Assembly: GCF_040712315.1 (NCBI RefSeq)
Contig: NC_134015.1
Span: forward strand, 18,105,614 to 18,169,613
DNA length: 64,000 nucleotides
From: Castanea sativa
Lineage: Eukaryota > Streptophyta > Magnoliopsida > Fagales > Fagaceae
Direction of reading: 5' to 3'
Numbering within the stretch: position 1 is the stretch's first letter; each line of letters starts with the position of its first letter. Made by a program: the position numbers and the translations under genes. Shown here one piece after another: positions 1 through 12,244 of the stretch. Under the pieces are notes generated by a model, which worked only from the letters and a program-made list of their open reading frames with translations, was not told the origin of the DNA and did not search any database.

Positions 1-1
1 A

Positions 2-190
2 GTGGTAGAGGCCTCAAGAAATCATGAGGTTTCTAATGGGAATCAAGCTTTAGAAGACCCCAATGGTGGGGCTTCAAGTTATGGTCGGTTTGGGCTGAGA
101 TTTCCTAGCATTAGTACTTCATTTCTATCAAGAACACGTAGTGCGACAAATGCAGTGTTGCAACAAACACGTTCAAGTAGTCAACAATAA
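2..190 (+). CDS. C-terminal exon of an unidentified host protein (5' partial)
   Basis: The reading frame is open from the left window edge and ends at a TAA at 188-190, giving about 62 residues. It opens on a GTG valine codon and shows no local start, so it is the end of a longer protein or exon. The peptide is polar and serine/arginine/glutamine-rich, with a short aromatic patch (YGRFGLRF) and a Ser-Ser-Ser-Gln-Gln end; there is no membrane segment or catalytic motif. The following 400 bp look like a plant 3' UTR and have no repeat character. I do not recognise the family. It is the only segment in the window that looks like an ordinary host gene exon, but since the upstream sequence is missing a chance open frame cannot be fully excluded. 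Confidence 0.5.
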   Translation: MVEASRNHEVSNGNQALEDPNGGASSYGRFGLRFPSISTSFLSRTRSATNAVLQQTRSSSQQ

Positions 191-2649
191 TGAGGATCTA
201 TTGTGTTGATCCCATTATAACATCTATATAAAGATATACCATTGGACTCTGCTAGTGGAGAAGATTTCAGGGGTTACTTGTGGCTGGCCTGAGACCCCCA
301 TTAAATATAGGTTGTGCCCATACCAAATTGATGGAAACAGGACTGGGTACTGAATTTTGTAGAGCTGTTTACGTTATAACGTTTAATTAGGGTTATTCTT
401 GATGTGTAACTAAAATTATACAGTTCCCTTTTTGGTCTAAAGAATGGTGGCTGCTGGAGAGAGAGGGTCTGGCAAACAAAGAGAGGCTTCCAAAATTTAG
501 TATATTACTTTTCTGTTTACTTCGACCCCATGATAAAGATAATTGTTTGTTATCATTGGTCTCAGCTTGATGTGAACATGTATGTACATTGTTGACTATG
601 TGGACGACTTAATTCAAAATGATGATATATTTCAAAATAATAAGGGGAAAATTAAATTTAAACTCTATAATTTAGTTGTGTAATCAATTAAACCTTAAGT
701 TTGAAAAGGGCGAAATATACTTTTTCACCGTAATATTTCACCCTGACAACGCTTAATCCCTTATACTAGTCAAAACTCAAATGCACAATCGACCCTCCAA
801 AGTTATTACTTTGTTTCAATGTCTTCCTAGCTGTTTGTTTTGGTTTGAAGTATGATAAAATTTAGCATTGAATGACCAATTTACTTGCCTTTCAAAACAG
901 ACAACAGAGGGTTAAAATATTAAATTGAATTTTCAATGCTAAATTATGTCCATCTTAACACTTGATTCCAAGGAATCTCACCACTCAATTGATCAAGAGA
1001 GAAGTTTTTTGAATATTTGACTGCAGTCCACGAATACTTGGCTGACTTGGAGATTGGAATTTGTGCACTAAGGTTCCCAAAAGGTATAAAAACCTTATTT
1101 TATTGCCTTGATCAAAATGGAAGAACATTGTACGTTTCGTGAAGCTATTGCGACCTTGTGTCCCTTAAGGTTTTGTACCAAGCTGCTTTCGGTTCACTGA
1201 AGGTCAAGTGTTCATGTGAAGACATCTGCACCAACACCTTCAACAATTAGAAAAATTGATTGAGTGAAATTAGAGACGGATTGGAGATCACAAACTAAAT
1301 TGAACCTTACATAATTTGACTAATTCGTTTCTATTATTTTTCTTTCCACTTTGCTCATTTCATCATATTAATGTTCTAACCTTTATTAATATTTTCGTAG
1401 TCACACATTTCAGGCATTTAGAGGTTTCTAGCAACAATGATTCAGAACAAACATTGTTACGTACATTTGTCCACATAAACATTAAAAGAAAATATGTATT
1501 TTCATTAAAAATTGATGCCTAAATAGTACATGTGTAATCAATGGTGGAGTCAGGATTTTAGTTTAGATGGGGCAAAATTAGAAGACAATATTAAAAGTGA
1601 AATTAATCTAAAAAATATTAATCAACAATAATAACAAAATAAATAAATAATTGTAAGCAAATATGAATATATATTTCATATTATTAAAATAAATAAGCAA
1701 ATTTAGTAAAGAGGAATGAAGTAATTAACTCTTCCTCTTATTTGGATATTTTTAAAATTAGGATGAAAAGGAGAGGAAATAATTTAAATAGAGAAATTTA
1801 TCCCTATTTGAAAATGGACTTGCAACATTGGTAATTACTTCCAATGCTCATGAGTGATTCACAGCCTAAAGACCTTCCACCTCAGCCAAGCCAAGGAGCA
1901 CACAACTTCATTACTGTGCAACATACCAGCTATATAAACTAGAAAAATTGTCTCAAACTTAAATACAGCCCAAAACTGAACATCAAATTACAAAACCAAC
2001 ATGGTAAATAGTAGCTTACCTACTGAACCAGAGCCACCCTCCAATTTTTTTCTACCTTGCCCCTTGCATCTATTTTATGCAATTCGCGATCAGTATCAAC
2101 ATCTTCGGGTTGTTCCTGCTTTAGCTAGAACATATATCATTTATCAAGATTCTATATAATATAAATATGATATATAAATAATCCAATTTTTTTTATAAAA
2201 ATTGCAACAATTTTAAAGTTGGGTTTAGAAACTGGGGTTGTGCCAAATAGCAGCACTAAAATGCAACAATTTTTAGATAGAAACAAAACTTGGAAATCTG
2301 AATTTCATAAAGCTCGATAGATACAGTTGTCGAGCTAGTTATCGAGACCTCGATAGATAGCTATCTGTCGAGCAGCTGTCGAGATTTAATGAATCAGCAC
2401 TTCTTCACTTGTTTCTTGGACAGATTTGCATGATTTCAATATTAGACTTGAACTCTTGTTCTTTCAAGTATTAAACACATCCTAGATCTACCCAAATATA
2501 AGTAAAATGCGTATAGCAATGTGCATATATCAAGCTTATGTGAACTGTTCATGTCTGGAAAGTAATTTTATTTGTAGTTAAAATGAAGGATACACATGCA
2601 AAGACTAGATTAGTTGGCCGCACAACATGACAGCAAACCAAACACCTAT
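191..2649. other. Probable 3' UTR followed by AT-rich spacer
   Basis: Positions 191 to about 560 probably contain the 3' UTR of the leftmost exon. The remainder is AT-rich with no coding frame I can support. Around 2311-2393 a cluster of short TCGATAGA/TCGAG motifs in both orientations resembles sequence often seen in plant copia LTRs, so part of 1900-2600 may be an old LTR fragment; I cannot place its ends. Confidence 0.4.
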
Positions 2650-2654
2650 ACAAC

Positions 2655-3419
2655 TGTGGGGGGAAAAAAATGCTTAAAGACACGTTTGGGCCTTGGGCCT
2701 GGTTAGTTGGTATAAGTCTGTTCAATCAGAGTCTTCTAGGCCCACAGGTCAGTCTGCACTATAATGGTTCGAGGAGTTGTCTGAGGAGGAGTATCTCCTC
2801 GGACAGGCCCAGTAAAGGCCATGAGACTTGCTAAAGGGTTTAAAGACAAAATTCTGGAAGATCTGTTGGGTAAATGCGTGATCCAAGCACTCGTTAAAAG
2901 TAGGAACGTGTGAGAAATATCTGAGGAAAAAGCTGCTACCACTACATTAAAGGCCCTACATCTACCTCCTTGGCCGCATTAATGGAGAAATGACCTCTAA
3001 ACAGTAGTCTTCAGCCTTCCAGCTAGATTTGAAGACTTTGAGAAGGTGGTGGATGAGACAAGTATCTAGGAGGAAGGTCTGTGTTACACGTGGATGAAAC
3101 ATGGAAGAAGAAGAAGGACATAAGAAGACGAGAGAGGAAAGAAGAGAGAAGGATTTTTTTTTTGAAGCTAAAAAAAAATTGTAATCTTTTGCTTAGAGAA
3201 AGAAAGGTTATACAAATTGTCCTCAGCTTACGTCTGAGGAGGGTTTTTTTTGTCATATTCATCTATTACTTGCATACTGCGGCATTCTAGCATGTTTATC
3301 AACTTTCCAATATCCCTAACCTAGATTTTAAACCCATACTCTACAAATTTCATTGTATAGGGCTCTTTGGGCATGAGCCCATCACTCGTTTGGGTCCGGG
3401 TACAAATTGTGCACTTACA
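2655..3419 (+). repeat. 5' LTR of the Tat element
   Basis: 765 bp, beginning TG and ending CA, matched along its whole length by 13244-14011. It contains the stretch CTCTACAAATTTCATTGTAT followed by GGGCTCTTTGGGC near its 3' end, which recurs in the solo LTR at 37371-38090 and shows that two related Tat families sit in this window. Confidence 0.95.
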
Positions 3420-3437
3420 ATTGGTGCAGTCTGTGGA
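3420..3437 (+). other. Primer-binding site of the Tat element
   Basis: Directly after the 5' LTR comes ATTGGTGCAGTCTGTGG. It resembles the ATTGGCGCCGTCTGTGG type commonly found behind Tat-clade LTRs, with two or three substitutions. It is unlike the TGGTATCAGAGC initiator-Met site used by the copia element at 28205. The exact tRNA was not determined. Confidence 0.7.
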
Positions 3438-3463
3438 AAATCGGGTGTTGAAGGAATTGGAAC

Positions 3464-5000
3464 ATGATGGCAGGCTTAGGTTCGCGTCATGTAGAGTCTA
3501 GGGGTCCCAGCGCGAAGATCACTTTGAGCGTCTCGAGTGTCGGAGGGATTGAGAGGGAAGTGTGCATACACCACACCTTGATGCAAGCCACTCGCGTGGT
3601 GGGAGCAGGGCCACTCATGAGGATGATGCTGAGGCCATGCAGAGGGAGATTGACCACCTCAAGAAAAAGCTACGCCGTGTCAGATGAAGGTGGGCTTCAC
3701 CTCCGTCTAATCCTTCCTCTAGGGGGTCACAGGGAAGTAGTTACAGTCCAAGGTCCAGGACTCCCCCTAGCGAAACCTCCTCTTATGAGAAGGATGAGCT
3801 TCCAAGTCGTAAGCATAAGAAGTTTCCCTCTAGGGGCTTGGGGAACGATGCTATGAGCTGAGTGTTGCACCAACTCTCCAAGTCACCCTTTTCACGTAGG
3901 ATCGAGAAGGGAAGGCTCCCCAAGACGGTTCACTCAGCCCACCTTTACCATCTATAATGGCAGGACAGACCCAGTCGAACACGTGAGCCATTTTAATCAG
4001 AGGATGGCGGTACATTCTCAGAACGAAACCTTGATGTGCAAAGTCTTTCCTTCTAGCCTGGGACCTGTTGCTATGAGATGGTTTAACGGACTAAAGTATG
4101 GGTCTGTCGATTCTTTCATGGAACTCACCAGGGCATTCGCGTCTCGATTCATTACATGCAGCAGAGTCCCTCGGCCTTTGGACTCATTGTTATCCATGGC
4201 CATGAGGGAGGGTGAGACTTTGAAAGCATATTCTGATAGGTACTAGGAGATGTTTAACAAAATCGATGGAGATTTTGATGAAGTGGCGATTAACACTTTC
4301 AAAGTGGGCCTCCCAACTGATCATGATTTAAGGAAATCTTTGACCAAAAAGCCAATACGGAGTGTATGTCGCCTCATGGATCGCATCGACGAGTACAAAA
4401 GGGTTGAGGAAGATCAACAACAAGGTAAGGGTAAGGCGAAGGTTATCCCGCAGGAGAGAAGGGATTTCAGGTCGGACAGGTACCAGAACAATAAGCCGAG
4501 GAGAGATTTCTCTGCGCAATCTGGCTCAGCCAATCCTCAAGTAGTTAATACCGTATTTCGAGAACCAGTGCACCAATTGCTGGAGAACGTCCATAAGGAA
4601 CCCTACTTCAAGTGGCCCAGTAAGATGGCGGGGGACCCTATGAAACGGAATCAGAACCTCTTTTACCAGTATCATCAGGATGTGGGTCATACTACCGAGA
4701 ATTGCCTGACCCTTTGGAACTATTTAGAGCAGCTTGTTAGCGAGGGAAAATTGAAGCAGCACTTGTATCAACCCAACGGACAGGGAAATCATTCGGGTTC
4801 AAATAATCAGAAGAACAACTCATCTCGGTCACCTTTGGGAACAATTAATGTCATCTTCACTGCACCGGGTAGGACTGGTTCCTGTCCTGCAAGGGTGATG
4901 ACGGTGTCACATTCCCAGGCCGAGGAGTTTGGCTCGAGGCCAAAGAGGATCAAAGGGAGTACGCCTATTTTGGGATTCTCTGATGAAGATAAGGTTGAGA
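3464..5000 (+). pseudogene. Decayed gag of the Tat element
   Basis: The ATG at 3464 begins a short N-terminal tract in the expected place behind the primer site, but a one-base change near 3512 and further shifts and stops scramble the first 450 bases. From about 3950 the frame reads as a retrotransposon gag: a helical capsid-like region (motifs KVFPSSLGPVAMRWF and REGETLKAYSDRY) then a basic, Gln/Asn-rich tail. A zinc-knuckle-like remnant (HTTENC) lies near 4690-4710, apparently lacking its first cysteine. A TAG at 4244-4246 breaks the capsid region where a tryptophan codon is expected (family knowledge). The product would package element RNA into virus-like particles; this copy cannot make it. 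Confidence 0.88.
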
Positions 5001-8000
5001 CTATTCAACCACACGATGACGCCCTAGTGGTCACATTGAGGATAGGGAATTATGATGTCAAGAGGGTAATGGTTGATCAGGGTAGCGGTGCAGATATTAT
5101 GTACCCTGACTTATTCAAGGGGCTTAAGTTAAGGCTGGAGGATCTCACTCCCTATGATTCGCCGTTGATAAGCTTCGAAGGGAAGGTTGTCATGCCAAAG
5201 GGACAAATTCGATTGCCTGTACAGTCGGGCTCGGAGACAGTCGATATAGATTTCATTGTGGTTGATGCATATTCTCCATACACGGCCATCGTCGCCAGGC
5301 CTAGGCTGCATGCTTTGGGTGCTGTCTCCTCGACTTTACATGTTAAAGTGAAGTTTCCCTCGGGTGGATTGATTGAAGAAATTCTTGGTAGCCAATCAGT
5401 AGTAAGGCAATACATATCGGCCGCAGTACTGCATCAAGTTGAGTCAGAACCCTCGGCCTCGGCTGTGGCAGACTTATAGCAATTAACAACTCTGGATGCG
5501 CCCGGAACGGTGACAACAGAGGAGGCCACATGTGAAGATTTGAAAAGGTTTCTCATAAATGATGACACCGAAAGGTTCTTTCAAGTTGGGATACAGTTGC
5601 CACAACAAGAGAAGATGGAATTGGTGATGTTTTTGAAAAACAATATCGATGTTTTTGCCTGGGATCCCTATAAGGCTCCGGGGGTTGACCCAAGTTTCAT
5701 TTGCCATCATTTGAACGTCAACCCTGCCGTTGTTCCCAGAAGGCAACCAACTCGGCGTTCTTCGAAAGAGCATGCCGAGGCCGTCAAAGAAGAGGTGCTC
5801 AAGCTCAAAATGGCTGGGGCTATTAAAGAAGTATTCTACCCAGAATGGTTGGCGCACACGGTCGTAGTAAAAAAGAAGAGCGGAAAGTGGAGAGTATGTG
5901 TGGACTTCACGGACCTGAACAAAGCCTACCCAAAAGACTCATTCTTGATGCCTCGCATCGATCAGCTAGTGGATGCTATGGTCGGGCATCCTCGGATGAG
6001 TTTTTTAGATGCCTTCTAGGGTTATCACCAGATACCATTGGCGTTGGGGTGATAAGGAGAAGACTGCCTTTATAACTCCTACGGGGAATTATCACTATAA
6101 AGTGATGCCATTCGGTTTGAAAAATGCAGGGGCTACTTACCAAAGGATGATGACCAGGATGTTCGAATCGCAACTTGGAAAGACCATTGAGGTATATGTG
6201 GATGATATAGTAGTGAAGCGTAAGATAGTACCTATGCATGTGAAAGATTTGGACGACACCTTTCAAACACTTAGGAAGTACAAGCTGCGCCTTAACGCCT
6301 CAAAGTGTTCTTTTGGGGTGGGCTTCGGAAAGTTCCTAGGCTACATGGTGACTCATAGAGGAATAGAGGTGAATTCGGCACAGGTTAGAGCCATTCAGGG
6401 CTTACAACCACCTCGGGATCCAAAGAAAGTTCAAAAATTGACCAGGATGACTGCTGCTCTCAGCAGATTTGTTTCTCGGTCCACTGATAGGTGTAGACCC
6501 TTTTTCCAACTATTAAATAAATGGAAAGGATTCCAACAGTTCGAGGAGTGCGCTTTAGCTTTTTAGCAACTTAAGGAATATCTTTCCTGGCCACCCATTA
6601 TGTCTTGGCCGAAGGTCGATGAAGTCCTGTTTGCATACCTAGCTGTAGCTATCCATGCATTAAGCCTGGTTCTGATAAAGGACGACGGTGGGGTACAAAG
6701 ACCGGTTTACTATGTCAGTAAATCTTTGAATGAAGCTGAGGTGCGTTATTTGCCTTTGGAGAAGGCAATTCTGGCCGTAGTCCATGCTACATGAAAGCTT
6801 CCTTACTATTTCCAGTCCCACACTGTCGTGGTTTTGACTCAACTGCCTCTCAAGTCAGTATTATGAAGTGCTGACTACTCGGGGAAGGTAGCCAAGTGGA
6901 GAACTATTCTGGGAGCTTTCGATATCAAATATATGCTGCGTACCTTGGTGAAGGGCCAAGTTCTCGCTGATTTGGTGACAGAATTCACCGAACCATCGTT
7001 AGAAGAAACTGCGAAGGAATCGCACATGGATGAAAAATCAGTTGGTATGATCATGAGAAAAGGGCCCTCGATTTGGAAAGCGTATGTTGATGGGGCAGCA
7101 AACCAGAGGGGATCTGGTGTTGGACTTGTTTTGGTATCCCCTGAGGGAATTACCTTTGAGAAATCATTGAGATTAGCGTTCTCGGCCACTAATAACGAGG
7201 CTGAGTACGAAACTGTCTTGGTCGGTATGGATATGGTATGGAGAATGGGGGGAAAGGCAGTTCATATGTCCTCAGATTCTCAATTAGTTGTGGGCTAAGT
7301 GACGGGGACCATGGAGGCTAGGGATCCAAGAATGCAAGAGTACTTGACCCAGGTCAAATGTTTACAATCCGAGTTTGATTCTTTCATTCTTTCGCATGTT
7401 TCTAGAAGTGAAAACACGCATGCAGACTCGTTGGCCACTTTGGCAACGTCCTCGACTCAGTGTTTGCTTAGGATTATCCTCGTTGGAGACTTGTTGAAAC
7501 TGACTTTAACTACCACAGGTGCCGCCCATATCCATCTGATAAGGCCCGAACCTAGTTGGATGGACCCTGTGGTTTCCTTTCTAAAAAGCGCTGCCCAAGG
7601 AGAAGTCTGAAGCAGATAAAATTCGTCGAAAGGCGCCTCGATTCTAGTTGTCCGAGGATCAGAAGTTATATAAACGCTTATTTTTCGGACCATACCTACT
7701 GTGTGTACATCCTAAAGCGACGGAGACACTTTTGAAAGAACTGCACGAGGGAATTTATGAAAGCCATACTGGGGGGAGATCCTTAGCCCATAGAGTTTTG
7801 ACTCAGGGATATTGGTGGCCTAATATGCAGAGAGAGGCTCAGGACTATGCAAGAAAATGTGACCAATGCTAGAGGTTTGCTCCTAATATTCATCAGCCCG
7901 GTGGTGTCCTTAACCTTTGTCTAGTCCTTGGCCATTTGCTCAATAGGGACTGGATATAGTTGGGCCTTTTTCGAGGGTTGTGGGAAACAAAAGGTGGCTA

Positions 8001-8789
8001 CTCGTGGGAACTGATTACTTCATCAAGTGGGTCGAAGCTGAGCCTTTATCAAATATTAGGGATGTGGACTCCAAGAAATTTATCTGGAAGAACATTATCA
8101 CTAGATTTGGGGTACCTCACACACTTATTTCAGATAATGGTGTGCAATTTGATAGTAGAGCTTTCAGAAAATACTGTAATGACTTGGACATCACAAATAG
8201 GTACTCCACTCCAGCTTATCCTCAGGGAGATGGGCAGGTCGAGGCCGTTAACAAAGTTATAGTTAGTGGACTTAAGAAGAGGCTGGACGACGCAAAGGGT
8301 AGATGGGTAGAGGAATTGCCACACTTTTTATGGCCATATCGGACTACGCCGCGAAGATCCACTGGAGAAACACCCTTCTCCATGACTTACGGGGCCGAGG
8401 CAGTGATACCTTTAGAATATGGGTTTCCCACATTAAGGACGAGTTCTTTTAGCCCGGGAAATAATGATGGACTCCTAGAAAAAAGCCTGGATCTGGTTGA
8501 GGAACGGCGAGAGGTCGCCATAGTCCAACTGGCTTATTATCAGCAGAAGCTTAAATAAGGATATGATGCTCATGTGAAGCTAAGGCCACTAGCACCTGGG
8601 GATTTGGTGTTGAGGAAAGTCATGGGTACTTCTAAAAATCCGGCGTGGGGAAAGCTAGCACCAAATTGGGAAGGACCATATCGGATCATTTCTGTAGTGG
8701 GCATAGGGTCATATCGCTTAGCTGATCTAAATGAAAAAATTGTACAACGCCCTTGGAATGTAAACAACCTACGAAGGTATTATTATTAA
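5001..8789 (+). pseudogene. Decayed pol of the Tat element: protease, RT, two RNase H domains, integrase
   Basis: Domains in order: aspartic protease (DQGSGA near 5078), reverse transcriptase (about 5790-6400; YVDD at 6195-6206), conventional RNase H remnant (about 6600-6830), a second RNase H of the archaeal-like plant type (YVDGA near 7083, NNEAEYE near 7190, SDS near 7275), and integrase (HHCC zinc region 7750-7872; catalytic D in GTDYF, D in SDNGVQF, E in GQVEAVN between about 8005 and 8245). Stops interrupt the frame at 5477, 6017, 6564, 6792, 6864, 7296, 7645, 7870 and 8556. Frame changes lie near 6048 and 7590. Most stops are TAG or TGA where Gln, Arg or Trp is normally conserved, fitting C-to-T decay. 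The last piece (8574-8789) is the C-terminal integrase tail ending in TAA. Confidence 0.92.
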
Positions 8790-8858
8790 TAAAAAAAATT
8801 TCTGTCGTTCGTTGTTCAAATTATCATTATACAGTTCGATTTACTTATTGCTACTCAT

Positions 8859-9745
8859 AAATATCAAACAGAAACTTGGTCATGCATGGTCCTCGGACCA
8901 CATACCTTGTGAAAATTGATATCCTATTGACTGTTAAACAGAACTTTAGTTATGTTGGGCCCTCAGATCTTCTACTTTGGAGAAATTAACATTTCAAGTC
9001 GCTATTTCTAAATATCAAACAGAAACTTGGTCATGCATGGTCCTCGGACCACATACCTTGTGAAAATTGATATCCTATTGACTGTTAAACAGAACCTTAG
9101 TTATGTCGGGTCCTCAGACGTTCTACTTTGGGGAAATTAACATCTCAAGTCACTATTTCTAAATATCAAACAGAAACTTGGTCATGCATGGTCCTCGGAC
9201 CACATACCTTGTAGAAATTGATATCCTATTGACTGGTAAATAGAACCTTAGTTATGTTGGGTCCCCAGACCTTCTACTTTGGAGAAATTAATATCTCAAG
9301 TCACTATTTCTAAATATCAAACAGAAACTTGGTCATGCACAGTCCTCGGACCACATACCTTGTGGAAATTGATATCCTATTGACTGTTAAACAGAACCTC
9401 AGTTCTGTCGGGTCCTCAGACCTTCTACTTTGGGGAAATTAACATTTCAAGTCGCTATTTCTAAATATCAAACAGAAACTTGGTCATGCATGGTCCTCGG
9501 ACCACATACCTTGTGGAAATTGATATCCTATTGACTGTTAAACAGAACCTTAGTTATGTCGGGTTCTCAAACTTTCTATTTTGGGGAAATTAACATTTCA
9601 ATTCACTATTGCTAGATGTCAAATAGAAACTTGGTCATGTATGGTCCTCGGACCACATACCTTGTGGAAATTGATGTCCTATTGACTGTTAAACAGAACC
9701 TTAGTTGTGTCGGGTCCTCGGACCCTCTACTTCGGTAAAATTAGA
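8859..9745 (+). repeat. Six 151-bp tandem repeats in the 3' region of the Tat element
   Basis: Units begin at 8859, 9010, 9161, 9312, 9463 and 9614, so the period is exactly 151 bp five times in a row. Each unit starts with AAATATCAAACAGAAACTTG (diverged in the last), contains the block GTCCTCGGACCACATACC, and ends with a TTCTACTTTGGGGAAATTAA tract. The last copy is the most diverged and incomplete. Tandem repeats in the 3' untranslated region are a known habit of Tat-lineage elements and can seed satellite DNA. Confidence 0.95.
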
Positions 9746-10137
9746 AGAAACCATACGACATGAGTGTTGATGCGTTGATGAGCCACAGTAAGTTTGATGG
9801 ATTGCTTTATGCCCCAACTAAATGCTTAAGTTCAGTTTAGATTGTGTATTACTGTATTGCATATATTATGGTTTTGAGGCATGATTTACATATATACACC
9901 AAGTGTATGTACTTTTATTTGAAGCTACTGCTAATCGAAATGTTGTAATGACATTAGTGTTGTTGTACTGAAGGTTGAAAGCCAGTCGAAAATCAAATCT
10001 TCCAAATTTCTCATTAATTTTTGTCAATGAATACATCGGAGATAAAATTTTGAAAAAAAAAAAAAAAAACTGAAAGTCCTAATACAAAAAAAGACTCATC
10101 ACAAAAAGGAAAAAGGGAGTCCCAAGTGGCCTAAGCC
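9746..10137. other. Linker between the tandem repeats and the antisense gene
   Basis: About 390 bp of AT-rich sequence with a run of 18 A at about 10053-10070. No coding frame. The A-run is on the sense strand, so it is not the poly(A) tail of the antisense gene. It could hold the 3' UTR of that gene on the minus strand. Confidence 0.5.
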
Positions 10138-10965
10138 TTAAGCCTTGGAAGGGGGGTCCCGCTCGGAAGTGCTGGCAGCCCCTTTTGATTTGTTGTCCTC
10201 CTCTGTTTGTTTCAGCTTTGCTTCGAAGGAGGACTGGACTTGTTTCCCTTTGTCTCTTGCCACTGGTGGAGGGATAGTGGGCTTGGCAATATGGCTCGTA
10301 GGCTTCTCGGCTCTGTCGCCTTGTTCCTTCTTTTTGTCAGAACCAGCAGGTTCTTTAGGAGTTGGAATGGGTAGTGGAATCATGGATGGATGCGTTGAAG
10401 GAGCCGTCTCGGGGGTAGGTACGACAGGAGGAAGCTCTTCGAGCACCTGGATGTCCTGTGGAAGCCAAATGTTTTCAGGCTTCCTTAACTCGGAAGTTGT
10501 GGGAATCTCTGCTACATTTAGAGCTTCCGCCCACACTTGTTGGCAGTACTCTCGGCACAGCTTGGCGAACTCCTCAGTCAGTTGGTTTTCTGTCGCCTCC
10601 ATCCCTTTTTTGTAAGCAGCCTTCTTCTCGGCCTCCATGCTGTCCTTGAAGGTACGAGCCTCTTCCCTCATCCTAGCAAGCTCCTTTTTCAGGTCAGAGT
10701 TTTCTTGCTGGGCTTTATACAAGTCCTCATCCTTTTGACGCAGAAGCTTGCGTTGCCCCTCCACTTGGGTTCTCATCGTCTTCAGGCTGGCCTCGACACC
10801 GTCCCTCTCCCTCTTCTACTCTGCTAGCTGCTTGGTTAAGTTCTCGTTCTCCGCAAGAGCCTGGCCTAAGGACTTTTCGGTCTCCTGCCTGACCTCAAGT
10901 TCAGCTGCAGCTTTCTTCCGAGAGTTTTCCACCCACTTCTCGGCAGCAAAGACTTCTTGAATGGC

Positions 10966-11095
10966 CTGCGTTAAAATATTAAAATAGATTCATTATTAGT
11001 AAAGCAAATTCAAAGTACATGAGAACGATTTTTTCGTTAAAGTGTAGTGAAATCAGTAAAGTGGGGGTAAGACCGAGACACTCACCAAAGCCAAG
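10966..11095 (-). other. Intron 2 of the antisense gene
   Basis: Minus-strand donor GGCTTTG/GTGAGT and acceptor TTTTAACGCAG/GCC. Length 130 bp, AT-rich. It falls between codons, linking KRDLAL to AIQEVFAAEKW without changing frame. Confidence 0.78.
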
Positions 11096-12097
11096 TCCCT
11101 TTTGAGTGAGAGAAAAAGATGCGGTTGGTTCATCTTGTCCAGGGCGTTCATGTCCTTTGGCAGGAGAAGAGGTCGTTCCAAAGCCTCAGCCAGGTGGTGG
11201 GCGTGACCTTGCTGGAACGCCCTGATGCTGGACTGGCAAGAGATTGGTGCCCCATCCAGCTTCAATTCGGGAGGCCAGTTGGCCAGGGTACGGCGTACCT
11301 TGGCCAAGTCACGATTCTCCCCACTTTCCACTGAAGAGGCACGTCCCTTACCTTTGCCAGTTTTTTTTTGTTGTTGTTGTTGTTGTTGCTGCTGCTGTTT
11401 TAGTTTCTTCTGCCTCTTCACATTTGCCTCCTTGGCCTCATTTTTCCTCTTCTTCTTAGGCTCCGGAATGGGAAGCTTAGGATCGAAGGGAGGAGGGGGT
11501 GGTGGCAAAGATGGAGGGATCTAGGACCTACCTGCGTCCTTGTTAGAGGCTTTCGAGCCCCTCTTCGACATCAGCTTCCTAAGAGTGGACATATCGTCTT
11601 CTTCGGAGCTAGAGTCGGGCTGTGCAATTATCAGACCTTTTATGCCCGAAGTTTCTGCGGGCACGTGCTCTTCGTCCGAGAGGATGACGAGTTGATCCTC
11701 TCAAGGTCTCTCAGCTTCTTCGAGGCGAAACTGGTCGATCTCCTCGTCCAACGATTGTTGCGAGGACGCAGGTTCTTTTCGGATGGCTGTTGTTTGGGAA
11801 TGTACTGAGAGAGGAATTGCTGCGATGGGGCAAGTGTATAGAATGATGGAGGAGTCGTCTAGGAGTTCATGGTCAGAAAGGAAGCCTCGTCGAGAAACAT
11901 CTATCCTTCTGCGTCGTTTGTCTCCCGCGGTGATCGCGTTGTCAATCTCTTGGAAGTTGTTTGACAAAGGATTGTATCGAATATTAGGTGGGCTGCTCTC
12001 ACTTGTAGGTCTTCACTAACGAAGACTTCAGAGCGAAGAACGCGATTGAGGTCTGCGATGTTGCAAAGGCTTAGACGCGGACGTACGTGTTGTTTAT

Positions 12098-12244
12098 CTG
12101 TGAAAAACATTCGAGGAGACGAGCATGGTTAGATTAGCAATAAAATATCAAAGGAAAGTGCAATAATACGCAATGTAATAAAAAACGGTAAAGATAATGG
12201 GATTAAGTCATGGGTTAGGGAATCTAACTCCTATGGAGTCACAC
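12098..12244 (-). other. Intron 1 of the antisense gene
   Basis: On the minus strand the donor reads CCCAG/GTGTGA and the acceptor TTTTTCACAG/ATAAAC. Length 147 bp. The split codon joins G with AT to make aspartate, and the frame continues into DKQHVRPRLSL, so phase is conserved. Confidence 0.75.

Noticed and set aside
10053..10070. Poly(A) tail marking a captured cDNA for the antisense gene
   Set aside because: The A-run is on the plus strand, so it has the wrong orientation for a minus-strand transcript.
10145..10827. Plus-strand frames of 96-156 codons in 10145-10827
   Set aside because: Shadows of the antisense gene's exon C; leucine/serine-rich composition without motif.
11119..11524. 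Plus-strand frames with poly-Val or poly-Cys runs
   Set aside because: Reverse reading of the glutamine repeat of the antisense gene.
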